This document shows positions 23,930-30,763 of a stretch of 40,736 bases of DNA, piece after piece. The position numbers and the translations under genes are program-made. Under the pieces are notes generated by a model. The model did not search any database and was not told the DNA's origin. It worked only from the letters and a program-made list of their open reading frames with translations. Each line of letters starts with the position of its first letter. Position 1 is the stretch's first letter. Source of the DNA: Giesbergeria sp. Lineage in GTDB: Bacteria > Pseudomonadota > Gammaproteobacteria > Burkholderiales > Burkholderiaceae_C. The DNA lies in the NCBI GenBank assembly GCA_017985015.1, contig JAGNYI010000024.1, positions 3,847 through 44,582 of the forward strand, in the 5' to 3' direction.

Positions 23930-24985
23930 ATGGTTCCCATCACGCAGCACTCTCTCCCGCTTCTGGCCATCACCCAGGGCGACCCGGCGGGCATCGGACC
24001 GGAGATCATTGCCAAAGCATTCCGCGATGCGCCGGACCAGATGCAGGGCGCCTTCGTCGTGGGCGAGCTCGCCACGCTGCGGCGCGCGGCCGCTTGCGTG
24101 CGCCGCTCCGGCGTTCCTGATCTGCCGGTGGCTGTCATCACCTCTGCGGCGCAGGCGCGCGCGATGCCGCCGCGTTGTGTGCCGGTGCTGCCGCTTGCCG
24201 GTTTGCCCGGCCCCTTGCCGTTTGGCGCTGTAGCGGCCGAAGGCGGGCGTGCTGCTGCGCAATGCGTGGTGTGGGCGGCTCAGGCGGCGCTGCGCGGGGA
24301 GATTGCCGGCTTGGTGACCGCGCCGCTGAACAAGGAGTCGCTGCACGCCGCTGGCGTGGACTATCCTGGCCACACCGAGCTGCTGCAGGCGCAAGCGGCA
24401 GCGCATGCGGGCGTGGCGCTCGCTCAGATGCCGGTGCGCATGATGCTGGCCAGCGACGAGCTGTGCACCGTGTTGGTGAGCATTCACCTGGCGCTGCGCG
24501 ACGCCATCGACGCCGTCACGCCCCACAACGTGCTGCAAACCTTGCGCATCACGCACGCCGCACTCTGTAAAAGTCTGGGCCGTGCGCCGCGCATCGGGGT
24601 GTCTGCGCTCAATCCGCACGCGGGCGAAGCGGGTCTTTTCGGGCGGGAAGAAATCGAGGTCATTGGCCCGGCCATCGCTGCCGCACGCAGAGAAGGACTG
24701 GACGCCACCGGCCCCTGGGCACCGGACACCGTGTTCATGCGCGCCCGCAATACGCCGATGCACCCCGGCGAGTTCGACGTGGTGGTGGCCATGTACCACG
24801 ACCAAGGCTTGATTCCGGTGAAATACCTGGGCGTGGACAAAGGCGTGAACGTCACCCTCGGCTTGCCGCTGGTGCGCACCAGCCCGGACCACGGCACGGC
24901 GTTCGACATTGCCGGCACCGGCAAGGCCGATCCGGCAAGCCTGATCGAGGCGGTGCGCTGGGCCCGCCGCCTGTCTGCCCAGTGA
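23930..24985 (+). CDS. pdxA: 4-hydroxythreonine-4-phosphate dehydrogenase
   Basis: A 351-residue NAD-dependent, metal-requiring enzyme of pyridoxal-phosphate biosynthesis. It contains I-T-Q-G-D-P-A-G-I-G-P-E-I near the N-terminus, Y-P-G-H-T-E-L-L (metal His), A-L-N-P-H-A-G-E-A-G-L-F-G-R-E-E, and Y-H-D-Q-G-L-I-P-V-K-Y-L (second metal His), with a closing T-S-P-D-H-G-T-A-F-D-I-A-G. The ATG at 23930 abuts a repeat copy. In many relatives pdxA sits between surA and rsmA; neither is here. It converges with mscL only 2 bp away. Confidence 0.96.
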   Translation: MVPITQHSLPLLAITQGDPAGIGPEIIAKAFRDAPDQMQGAFVVGELATLRRAAACVRRSGVPDLPVAVITSAAQARAMPPRCVPVLPLAGLPGPLPFGAVAAEGGRAAAQCVVWAAQAALRGEIAGLVTAPLNKESLHAAGVDYPGHTELLQAQAAAHAGVALAQMPVRMMLASDELCTVLVSIHLALRDAIDAVTPHNVLQTLRITHAALCKSLGRAPRIGVSALNPHAGEAGLFGREEIEVIGPAIAAARREGLDATGPWAPDTVFMRARNTPMHPGEFDVVVAMYHDQGLIPVKYLGVDKGVNVTLGLPLVRTSPDHGTAFDIAGTGKADPASLIEAVRWARRLSAQ

Positions 24986-24987
24986 AG

Positions 24988-25431
24988 TCAGGCGTTTGAC
25001 GCGGGACGCTTGAGGCTGTCACGAATTTCGCGCAGCAGCACGATGTCTTCGGGCGTCGCGGCCGGCGCTGGCGCAGGTTCCGGGTTACTGCGCTTGAGGC
25101 GGTTGACCTGCTGGATCATCAGGAAAATGATGAAGGCCAGGATGAAGAAGTTCACGGCCACTGTAATGAAGCTGCCGTAGGCCAGCACCGGGACACCGGC
25201 CTTCTTGAGCGCGTCGAGGGTCATCGCGGTGCCCGCCGGTACCGTGCCCAGGACCACAAAGAGATTGGAAAAGTCGAGCTTGCCAAACACCAGCCCGACG
25301 ACCGGCATGATCAGATCGCTGACCACAGAGTCGACGATCTTGCTGAAAGCCGCTCCAATGATCACGCCCACCGCCAGATCAATGACATTGCCCTTGATCG
25401 CAAACTCGCGAAACTCTTTCATCATTCCCAT
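24988..25431 (-). CDS. mscL: Large-conductance mechanosensitive channel
   Basis: A 147-residue channel that opens at high membrane tension and protects against osmotic downshock. The N-terminal amphipathic helix and first membrane helix ([21 protein letters not shown]) are followed by a periplasmic loop, a second membrane helix (about 85-105), and a cytosolic bundle with L-L-R-E-I-R-D-S-L. The ATG at 25431 has GGGAGAA at good spacing; a TTG 3 bp upstream is less likely. Homopentamer expected in the inner membrane. Confidence 0.96.
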   Translation of the reverse strand: MGMMKEFREFAIKGNVIDLAVGVIIGAAFSKIVDSVVSDLIMPVVGLVFGKLDFSNLFVVLGTVPAGTAMTLDALKKAGVPVLAYGSFITVAVNFFILAFIIFLMIQQVNRLKRSNPEPAPAPAATPEDIVLLREIRDSLKRPASNA

Positions 25432-25559
25432 CAAATTCTCCCGTGATTTTGGTGGTTCGCAGTATGTCCGAAGCGGCGCGAAGGCGCTGAAGCTTGCCGG
25501 GGGTCAAACACTGCGCGGTCTGGACTGGCCGTGTACCCGGTTGGGCGTTTTCACTCCGC

Positions 25560-25565
25560 TACAAT
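25560..25565 (+). promoter_or_regulatory. Candidate -10 box for petABC
   Basis: TACAAT lies 45 nt before the petA start. A TTGGGC 13 bp upstream is too close for a standard -35. A transcript start near 25572 would leave a leader of about 39 nt. The divergent mscL start lies 130 bp to the left. Confidence 0.4.
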
Positions 25566-25610
25566 TTCAGGCTGTCTCCCCAACCCCAGCGATGTACATC
25601 GAGGACCCCC

Positions 25611-26210
25611 ATGAGTGACACTCCAATCGACTCCAGCAAGCGGACGTGGCTGATCGCGACCGGCTGCGCTGGCGCGGTGGGCGGCGTGGCAACCGCCGTT
25701 CCCTTCGTGAGTTCTTTCCAGCCATCCGAGAAGGCCAAAGCCGCAGGCGCTGCAGTCGAAGTGGACATCTCTGCCTTGAAGCCGGGCGAAAAAATGACCG
25801 TGGAATGGCGTGGCAAACCGGTCTGGATCGTGCGTCGCACCCCGGAACAGGTGGCCGAACTGCCCAAAAACGACGACAAGCTGGCCGACCCCAAATCGCT
25901 GCGCAAGCCCGATGAGTTCACGCCTCCTTATGCTCGCAACGAGCAGCGCTCAATCAAACCCGAGTACTTTGTGGCGGTCGGCATCTGCCCCCACCTGGGT
26001 TGTTCGCCCTCCGATCGTTTTTCCTCTGGCGCCCAGCCTTCGTTGCCTGATGACTGGCCGGGTGGTTTTCTTTGTCCCTGCCACGGTTCCACATTTGACC
26101 TGGCTGGCCGTGTGTACAAGAACAAGCCCTCGCCAGACAACCTGGAAGTGCCTCCGCACATGTACCTCTCCGATACCCGCCTGATCGTTGGCGACGACAA
26201 GAAAGCCTGA
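25611..26210 (+). CDS. petA: Ubiquinol-cytochrome c reductase Rieske iron-sulfur subunit
   Basis: The 199-residue [2Fe-2S] subunit of cytochrome bc1. An N-terminal membrane anchor (about 12-34) is preceded by S-S-K-R-T-W-L, a Tat-like signal with Lys-Arg in place of Arg-Arg. The Rieske site is C-P-H-L-G-C (Cys126, His128, with Cys131 for the disulfide) and C-P-C-H-G-S (Cys155, His158, with Cys157 for the disulfide). The tail G-R-V-Y-K-N-K-P-S-P-D-N-L closes the cluster domain. Start at 25611 in A-T-G-A-G-T-G-A-C. First gene of petABC, 11 bp before petB. The tatABC genes 4 kb upstream supply its likely export route. Confidence 0.97.
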   Translation: MSDTPIDSSKRTWLIATGCAGAVGGVATAVPFVSSFQPSEKAKAAGAAVEVDISALKPGEKMTVEWRGKPVWIVRRTPEQVAELPKNDDKLADPKSLRKPDEFTPPYARNEQRSIKPEYFVAVGICPHLGCSPSDRFSSGAQPSLPDDWPGGFLCPCHGSTFDLAGRVYKNKPSPDNLEVPPHMYLSDTRLIVGDDKKA

Positions 26211-26221
26211 GGGACCGCACC

Positions 26222-27634
26222 ATGGCTGTGTTCAACGAAATTTCCCCCAACGCTTCGGCGGGCGCCAAGCTCACCAACTGGTTTGAAAACCGGTTCCCGA
26301 CCGCGTTTGACGCCTACCGCGTCCACATGTCGGAGTACTACGCTCCGAAGAACTTCAACTTCTGGTACATCTTTGGTTCGCTCGCCCTTCTGGTGCTGGT
26401 GATCCAGATCGTCACCGGCATCTTCCTGGTGATGCACTACAAGCCCGACGCCGCGCTGGCGTTTGGTTCGGTGGAATACATCATGCGGGACGTCCCCTGG
26501 GGCTGGCTGATCCGCTACATGCATTCGACGGGTGCCTCGGCGTTCTTCATCGTCGTCTACCTGCACATGTTCCGCGGCCTGCTCTACGGCAGCTACAGGA
26601 AGCCGCGCGAACTGGTCTGGATCTTTGGCTGCGCGATTTTCCTGGCGCTCATGGCCGAAGCCTTCATGGGCTATCTGCTGCCCTGGGGCCAGATGTCGTA
26701 CTGGGGTGCGCAGGTCATCGTGAACCTGTTCTCCGCCATTCCCTTTGTCGGCCCTGATCTGGCGCTGCTGATCCGCGGCGACTACGTGGTGGGTGACGCG
26801 ACGCTTAACCGCTTCTTCAGCTTCCACGTCATCGCTGTGCCGCTGGTGCTGTTGGGCCTGGTGGTCGCACACTTGTTGGCGCTGCACGACGTGGGTTCCA
26901 ACAACCCCGACGGTGTTGAAATCAAGGGTCCGAACGCTCCGCGGGATGACAAGGGCCATCCGCTGGACGGCATTCCCTTCCACCCGTACTACACGGTGCA
27001 CGACATTCTGGGTGTCTGCCTGTTCCTGATGGCTTTCACGGCAGTGATCTTCTTCGCTCCGGAAGCTGGCGGATATTTCCTGGAGTACAACAACTTCATT
27101 CCGGCCGACCCGCTGCAGACGCCCCTTCATATTGCCCCGGTTTGGTACTTCACACCGTACTATTCCATGCTGCGCGCCATCACCAGTGAAATGGTGTACG
27201 TACTGATTGCCTGCGTAGTGCTGGGTGCCGGGTTTGGCGTAATCAAGGGTCGCATGCCCGTGATTTTCAAGGGCATCATTGCCGCCGCAGCTGCCGTTGG
27301 CATCCTGTTGATGCTCAACATCGACGCGAAGTTCTGGGGCGTGGTGATCATGGGCGGCGCAGTCGTCATCCTGTTCTTCCTGCCCTGGCTCGATTGCAGC
27401 CCGGTTAAGTCCATCCGCTATCGCCCAAGCTGGCACAAGTATGTGTATGGGGTGTTCGTCGTCAACTTCTTCATGCTCGCCTATTTGGGCGTGCAACCGG
27501 TGTCGCCATTGGGTGAACGCTTGTCGCAGATCGGCACCCTGTTCTATTTTGGGTTCTTCCTGCTGATGCCTTGGTGGAGCCGACTGGGTGAGCCCAAGCC
27601 GGTGCCTGACCGTGTGACCTTTGCTGCGCATTGA
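26222..27634 (+). CDS. petB: Ubiquinol-cytochrome c reductase cytochrome b
   Basis: The 470-residue multi-spanning subunit of cytochrome bc1 that oxidises and reduces quinones. The haem b ligands appear as two His pairs: in R-Y-M-H-S-T-G-A-S and V-Y-L-H-M-F-R-G (first and second helices), and S-F-H-V-I-A-V-P and V-V-A-H-L-L-A-L-H (fourth). The Qo-site motif is P-x-H-I-A-P-V-W-Y-F-T-P-Y, close to the usual PEWY type but with P-V-W-Y. Eight or more hydrophobic helices are evident. It carries the full b6-plus-subunit-IV length. It lies between petA and petC with short gaps. Confidence 0.97.
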   Translation: MAVFNEISPNASAGAKLTNWFENRFPTAFDAYRVHMSEYYAPKNFNFWYIFGSLALLVLVIQIVTGIFLVMHYKPDAALAFGSVEYIMRDVPWGWLIRYMHSTGASAFFIVVYLHMFRGLLYGSYRKPRELVWIFGCAIFLALMAEAFMGYLLPWGQMSYWGAQVIVNLFSAIPFVGPDLALLIRGDYVVGDATLNRFFSFHVIAVPLVLLGLVVAHLLALHDVGSNNPDGVEIKGPNAPRDDKGHPLDGIPFHPYYTVHDILGVCLFLMAFTAVIFFAPEAGGYFLEYNNFIPADPLQTPLHIAPVWYFTPYYSMLRAITSEMVYVLIACVVLGAGFGVIKGRMPVIFKGIIAAAAAVGILLMLNIDAKFWGVVIMGGAVVILFFLPWLDCSPVKSIRYRPSWHKYVYGVFVVNFFMLAYLGVQPVSPLGERLSQIGTLFYFGFFLLMPWWSRLGEPKPVPDRVTFAAH

Positions 27635-27651
27635 GCCAGGAGATGCAGATC

Positions 27652-28407
27652 ATGAAAAAAATCGTTCTCTCGTTCATTGCCGCGCTGGGTCTCATTGCGG
27701 GTGCTGCGCATGCTGCTGGCGCGCTTGCTCTGGACAAAGCGCCCAATCGCACCAACGACCTGCCGGCGCTGCAAAACGGAGCCAAGCTGTTTGTCAATTA
27801 CTGCGTCGGCTGCCATTCCGCCGCGTTCATGCGCTACAACCGCTTGACCGACATCGGCCTGACGCCGCAGCAGATCAAGGACAACCTCTTGTTCACCACC
27901 GAGAAGATCGGTGAGACCATGAAGGCCGCCATCGACCCGCACCAGGCCAAAGAGTGGTTTGGTGCCAATCCGCCCGATCTGACCGTCATCGCGCGCTCGC
28001 GCGCAGGACTCGGTGGCACGGGTGCGGATTACCTCTACACCTTCCTGCGTTCCTTCTATCGCGATGAGACCAAGGCCACGGGCTGGAACAACATCGTGTT
28101 CCCGAACGTGGGCATGCCCAATGCGCTGTGGCAATTGCAGGGCGACCACCGTCCGGTTTTTGAAGAACACGAGAGCCATGGACAGACGGTGCACGTCTTG
28201 AAGGGCTGGGAGCAGAAGGCTGCCGGCAGCATGACGCCCGCACAGTACGACGAAGCGATCGGTGATCTCGTCGGCTATTTGCAATGGATGGGCGAGCCGA
28301 TACAAAAAACCCGCGTACGGATTGGCGTGTGGGTGTTGATTTTCCTGGCCTTCACCACGGTGCTTGCCTGGAAGCTCAATGGGGCATTCTGGAAAGACGT
28401 CAAGTAG
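27652..28407 (+). CDS. petC: Ubiquinol-cytochrome c reductase cytochrome c1
   Basis: The 251-residue haem c subunit of cytochrome bc1. A signal peptide (M-K-K-I-V-L...A-A-H-A-A, cleavage about 22) precedes the haem-binding C-V-G-C-H (Cys51, Cys54, His55). The likely axial Met is in V-G-M-P-N-A-L-W. A C-terminal membrane anchor (about 224-243) ends in F-W-K-D-V-K. I start at 27652 because CAGGAGATG provides a ribosome site at suitable spacing; in-frame ATGs at 27631 and 27643 lie on or too close to it. Its stop is followed by a strong terminator. Confidence 0.96.
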   Translation: MKKIVLSFIAALGLIAGAAHAAGALALDKAPNRTNDLPALQNGAKLFVNYCVGCHSAAFMRYNRLTDIGLTPQQIKDNLLFTTEKIGETMKAAIDPHQAKEWFGANPPDLTVIARSRAGLGGTGADYLYTFLRSFYRDETKATGWNNIVFPNVGMPNALWQLQGDHRPVFEEHESHGQTVHVLKGWEQKAAGSMTPAQYDEAIGDLVGYLQWMGEPIQKTRVRIGVWVLIFLAFTTVLAWKLNGAFWKDVK

Positions 28408-28420
28408 TCCAGTGTTTTGC

Positions 28421-28450
28421 CATGCCGCATCGAGCGATGCGGCGTTTTTC
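28421..28450 (+). terminator. Rho-independent terminator of petABC
   Basis: GCCGCATCG (28424-28432) pairs with CGATGCGGC (28435-28443), followed by GTTTTTC. It lies 14 bp after the petC stop and is the best-formed terminator in the window, together with the one after tRNA-Arg. Confidence 0.9.
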
Positions 28451-28453
28451 TGA

Positions 28454-28490
28454 GAGTGGACGCCTTCGGCGTTCCACTCTTTTGGTTTTT
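28454..28490 (+). terminator. Second hairpin plus U-tract directly before the sspA ribosome site
   Basis: GAGTGGACGCC (28454-28464) pairs with GGCGTTCCACTC (28468-28479) with one bulged base, followed by TTTTGGTTTTT and then AGGAG, the sspA ribosome site. It may be a tandem backup terminator for petABC. If sspA transcription starts upstream of it, it may instead act as an attenuator or a structure that controls access to the ribosome site. Confidence 0.6.
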
Positions 28491-28504
28491 AGGAGATTCG
28501 CTTC

Positions 28505-29116
28505 ATGATGGTGCTTTATTCGGGGACGACCTGTCCTTTTTCCCACCGTTGCCGGTTTGTTCTGTTCGAAAAAGGCATGGATTTCGAGATCCGCGACGTG
28601 GATCTTTACAACAAGCCGGAAGACATCGCGGTGATGAATCCCTACGGCCAGGTGCCCATCCTGGTCGAGCGCGACCTGATTCTCTACGAGTCGAACATCA
28701 TCAATGAATACATCGACGAGCGCTTCCCTCATCCCCAGCTGATGCCGGGCGATCCGGTGGACCGGGCCCGGGTGCGGCTGTTTCTGCTGAACTTCGAGAA
28801 AGAGCTCTTCATTCACGTCAATAGCCTTGAGTCGCGCGCAAGCAAGGGCAACGAGAAGGCATTGGAGAAGGCGCGCGCGCATATCCGTGACCGTCTGACC
28901 CAGCTCGCGCCTGTGTTCTTGAAGAACAAGTACATGTTGGGCGAGAATTTCTCGATGCTCGACGTCGCCATCGCACCCTTGCTCTGGCGCCTGGACTACT
29001 ACGGGATCGATCTGAGCAAGAACGCTGCACCCCTGCTGAAGTATGCGGAGCGCATCTTTTCGCGGCCGGCGTACATCGAAGCACTCACACCGTCTGAAAA
29101 GGTCATGCGCAAGTAA
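28505..29116 (+). CDS. sspA: Stringent starvation protein A, glutathione S-transferase fold
   Basis: A 203-residue RNA-polymerase-associated protein. The thioredoxin-like N-terminus has Y-S-G-T-T-C-P-F-S-H-R-C-R and the E-S-N-I-I-N-E-Y-I-D-E-R-F-P-H-P-x-L motif (cis-Pro and glutathione-fold region), followed by an all-helical GST C-terminal domain. In E. coli SspA binds sigma-70 RNA polymerase during stress and acid response; as in other family members it has no classical GST activity. A strong AGGAG lies 9 bp before the ATG. It forms an operon with sspB. Confidence 0.95.
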   Translation: MMVLYSGTTCPFSHRCRFVLFEKGMDFEIRDVDLYNKPEDIAVMNPYGQVPILVERDLILYESNIINEYIDERFPHPQLMPGDPVDRARVRLFLLNFEKELFIHVNSLESRASKGNEKALEKARAHIRDRLTQLAPVFLKNKYMLGENFSMLDVAIAPLLWRLDYYGIDLSKNAAPLLKYAERIFSRPAYIEALTPSEKVMRK

Positions 29117-29148
29117 AGGCTTGCGCGTGCGACCCCCTGGACCCCGCC

Positions 29149-29664
29149 ATGAACTCTCAGGAATCCACTTCGACCCGGCCCTACCTGATCCGGGCGCTGC
29201 ACGAATGGTGCAGCGACAACGGCTTTACGCCGCATATTGCCGTGAAGGTTGACGAATCGGTTCGCGTTCCACTGGAGTACGTGAACAACGGTGAAATTAT
29301 CCTTAACGTGGCGATGGATGCCACGAGCGGATTGCAGTTGGGCAATGATTTCATCGAGTTCAAGGCGCGTTTTGGTGGTCAGCCGCGCGACATTCTGGTC
29401 CCCGTGGGCCGCGTGATCGCCATCTACGCACGCGAGAACGGGCAGGGTATGGCGTTTCCGCCGCCGACGGATTTTTTGCCAGGCACCGTGGAGGAGGGCG
29501 GTGAGCTGCCGACCCAGGCTGCGACACCCTCGGACGCCAAGCCCGTGGTCCAGCTGGTGCCTGAAGCAGCAAGCGCCAACAAGTCAGAACCCCCCGACGA
29601 GCCACGGTCACCCGAAGGCGGGGCTGGCGCGCAGCGTCGGCCTTCACTAAAGCGCGTCAAATGA
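29149..29664 (+). CDS. sspB: ClpXP protease specificity-enhancing factor SspB
   Basis: A 171-residue adaptor that delivers ssrA-tagged peptides to ClpXP. The folded domain (about 10-110) has P-Y-L-I-R-A-L-H-E-W-C-x-D-N-G-F-T-P-H and I-I-L-N-V-A. A flexible linker of about 50 residues leads to the C-terminal R-P-S-L-K-R-V-K, the ClpX-binding XB motif. Start 32 bp after sspA. The pairing sspA-sspB is standard, and its 3' end is followed by a tRNA gene. Confidence 0.96.
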   Translation: MNSQESTSTRPYLIRALHEWCSDNGFTPHIAVKVDESVRVPLEYVNNGEIILNVAMDATSGLQLGNDFIEFKARFGGQPRDILVPVGRVIAIYARENGQGMAFPPPTDFLPGTVEEGGELPTQAATPSDAKPVVQLVPEAASANKSEPPDEPRSPEGGAGAQRRPSLKRVK

Positions 29665-29696
29665 GTTCGAACGCTGAGAGATCCGAAATCCAAGCT

Positions 29697-29702
29697 TAAA
29701 AT
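29697..29702 (+). promoter_or_regulatory. Candidate -10 box of tRNA-Thr
   Basis: TAAAAT ends 9 nt before the first base of tRNA-Thr, the right distance for a transcript that starts just upstream of the mature end. No clear -35 was seen. The sspB stop is 33 bp upstream, so read-through from sspAB is also possible. Confidence 0.35.
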
Positions 29703-29711
29703 CCCAGGTTC

Positions 29712-29786
29712 GCCGATTTAGCTCAGTGGTAGAGCAACCGCCTTGTAAGCGGTAGGTCGTCAGTTCAATCCCGACAATCGGCACCA
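29712..29786 (+). tRNA. tRNA-Thr (anticodon TGT)
   Basis: A 75-nt cloverleaf: acceptor GCCGATT pairs with AATCGGC, followed by discriminator A and encoded CCA. The D arm is AGCTC...GAGC. The anticodon stem ACCGC/GCGGT encloses the loop CTTGTAA, anticodon TGT, reading ACA. The T arm contains TTCAATC. A TAAAAT lies 9 nt upstream and may be its -10. Confidence 0.97.
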
Positions 29787-29862
29787 TTTGCCTGCGAGGA
29801 CGATGAGGAGAAAAAGAGCATGGTGTCTCTTGCCACTTGGTCTGAGAGATAAAAAATCACGC

Positions 29863-29868
29863 TATAAT
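29863..29868 (+). promoter_or_regulatory. Candidate -10 box of tRNA-Arg
   Basis: A perfect TATAAT (context CGCTATAATTTG) ends 10 nt before the first base of tRNA-Arg. The -35 at standard spacing is poor (TCTGAG at 16 bp, TTGGTC at 20 bp). A strong -10 near a tRNA suggests independent transcription. Confidence 0.55.
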
Positions 29869-29878
29869 TTGAGACTTG

Positions 29879-29955
29879 GCGGCTGTAGCTCAGTTGGATA
29901 GAGTACTTGGCTACGAACCAAGGGGTCGTGGGTTCAATTCCTGCCAGCCGCACCA
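29879..29955 (+). tRNA. tRNA-Arg (anticodon ACG)
   Basis: A 77-nt cloverleaf: acceptor GCGGCTG pairs with CAGCCGC, then discriminator A and encoded CCA. The anticodon stem CTTGG/CCAAG encloses the loop CTACGAA, anticodon ACG (inosine-modified in vivo to read CGU/CGC/CGA). The T arm has TTCAATT. A strong terminator follows directly. Confidence 0.97.
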
Positions 29956-29960
29956 AAAAG

Positions 29961-29998
29961 GTAAGCCCTGATACTGTAAGGTATCAGGGCTTTTTCCT
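29961..29998 (+). terminator. Rho-independent terminator after tRNA-Arg
   Basis: AGCCCTGATAC (29964-29974) pairs perfectly with GTATCAGGGCT (29981-29991) around a 6-nt loop, followed by TTTTCCTTT. The opposite strand also has an A-rich flank (AAAAAG), so it could work in both directions. Confidence 0.92.
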
Positions 29999-30152
29999 TT
30001 CCCGCATCCATCTCTTGACCGCTCTGCGTCCACTGCACAATGCTTGGCATCGGGGATTGGTGTTGGCGATGTCGGAAAGTGGTTGGCCCCGGAGTCGTCG
30101 CGTCCCTGGGTGCTTTGCCTGGGGCGAGCTTCGACTGACAAGGGACCATCGA

Positions 30153-30725
30153 ATGAGCAAAGCGTTCACACGGGACACTGACGAAGAATCTCAGGATTCC
30201 TTGCCTCCTCTGCCACCACTTGGCGCAGTTCGCAATTACATGACACCCGGAGGCTACGCGAGTTTGCGCGACGAGCTGCTCAAGCTCATTGACGAAGAGC
30301 GTCCGCAAGTGGTGGAAGCGGTGCATTGGGCTGCGCGCAACGGCGATCGATCGGAAAACGGCGACTACATTTACGGCAAGAAGCGCCTGCGCGAAATTGA
30401 TCGACGGATTCGTTTTTTGACATCTCGGCTGGAGACAGCTGAGATCGTCGATCCCAGCGTCCACACGGGTAGTGATCAGGTCTTCTTCGGCGCCACCGTG
30501 CGGTACACGGACGAACACGCCCAAGAGACCAAGGTCACGATCAAGGGCATCGACGAGGCCGACAGCGGGCAGGGAGAGATCAGCTGGATTTCCCCGGTAG
30601 CGCGGGCACTTCTGAAGGCGCGCATAGGGGACGAGGTGCGGCTGGAAACGCCCTCAGGTATGCGTTTGCTTGAGATTCTTTCGGTGAGCTATCCGGATCG
30701 GCCAAAGCAGGAGCGAGTGACCTGA
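30153..30725 (+). CDS. greB: Transcription elongation factor GreB
   Basis: A 190-residue RNA-polymerase factor that stimulates cleavage of backtracked transcripts. The N-terminal coiled coil (about 45-105) carries the acidic tip in A-A-R-N-G-D-R-S-E-N-G-D-Y-I-Y-G-K-K, and the C-terminal FKBP-like domain has F-G-A-T-V-R-Y and I-S-W-I-S-P-V-A-R-A-L-L. The I-Y-G-K-K-R-L-R-E-I-D-R-R-I-R-F-L-T-x-R-L motif is of GreB type. I use the ATG at 30153; upstream codons in the same frame cover the tRNA terminator. It converges with spoT. Confidence 0.94.
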   Translation: MSKAFTRDTDEESQDSLPPLPPLGAVRNYMTPGGYASLRDELLKLIDEERPQVVEAVHWAARNGDRSENGDYIYGKKRLREIDRRIRFLTSRLETAEIVDPSVHTGSDQVFFGATVRYTDEHAQETKVTIKGIDEADSGQGEISWISPVARALLKARIGDEVRLETPSGMRLLEILSVSYPDRPKQERVT

Positions 30726-30745
30726 GATGTCCTTCCATGGACATC
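30726..30745. other. Hairpin in the greB/spoT convergent gap
   Basis: GATGTCC (30726-30732) pairs with GGACATC (30739-30745) around TTCCAT, immediately after the greB stop. There is no U-tract on either strand. Its place between convergent genes suggests an mRNA end or pause element. Confidence 0.35.
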
Positions 30746-30763
30746 CCTAACGGTCCGCAGCCA

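Noticed and set aside
25928-27631. A long minus-strand open frame across petA and petB
   Set aside because: It lies opposite two conserved bc1 genes, is rich in His, Gln and Arg as expected of a frame shadow, and lacks any domain.
29712-29955. tRNA genes as an integration site for a mobile element
   Set aside because: No integrase gene or duplicated tRNA 3' end is seen on either side; the neighbours are core genes.
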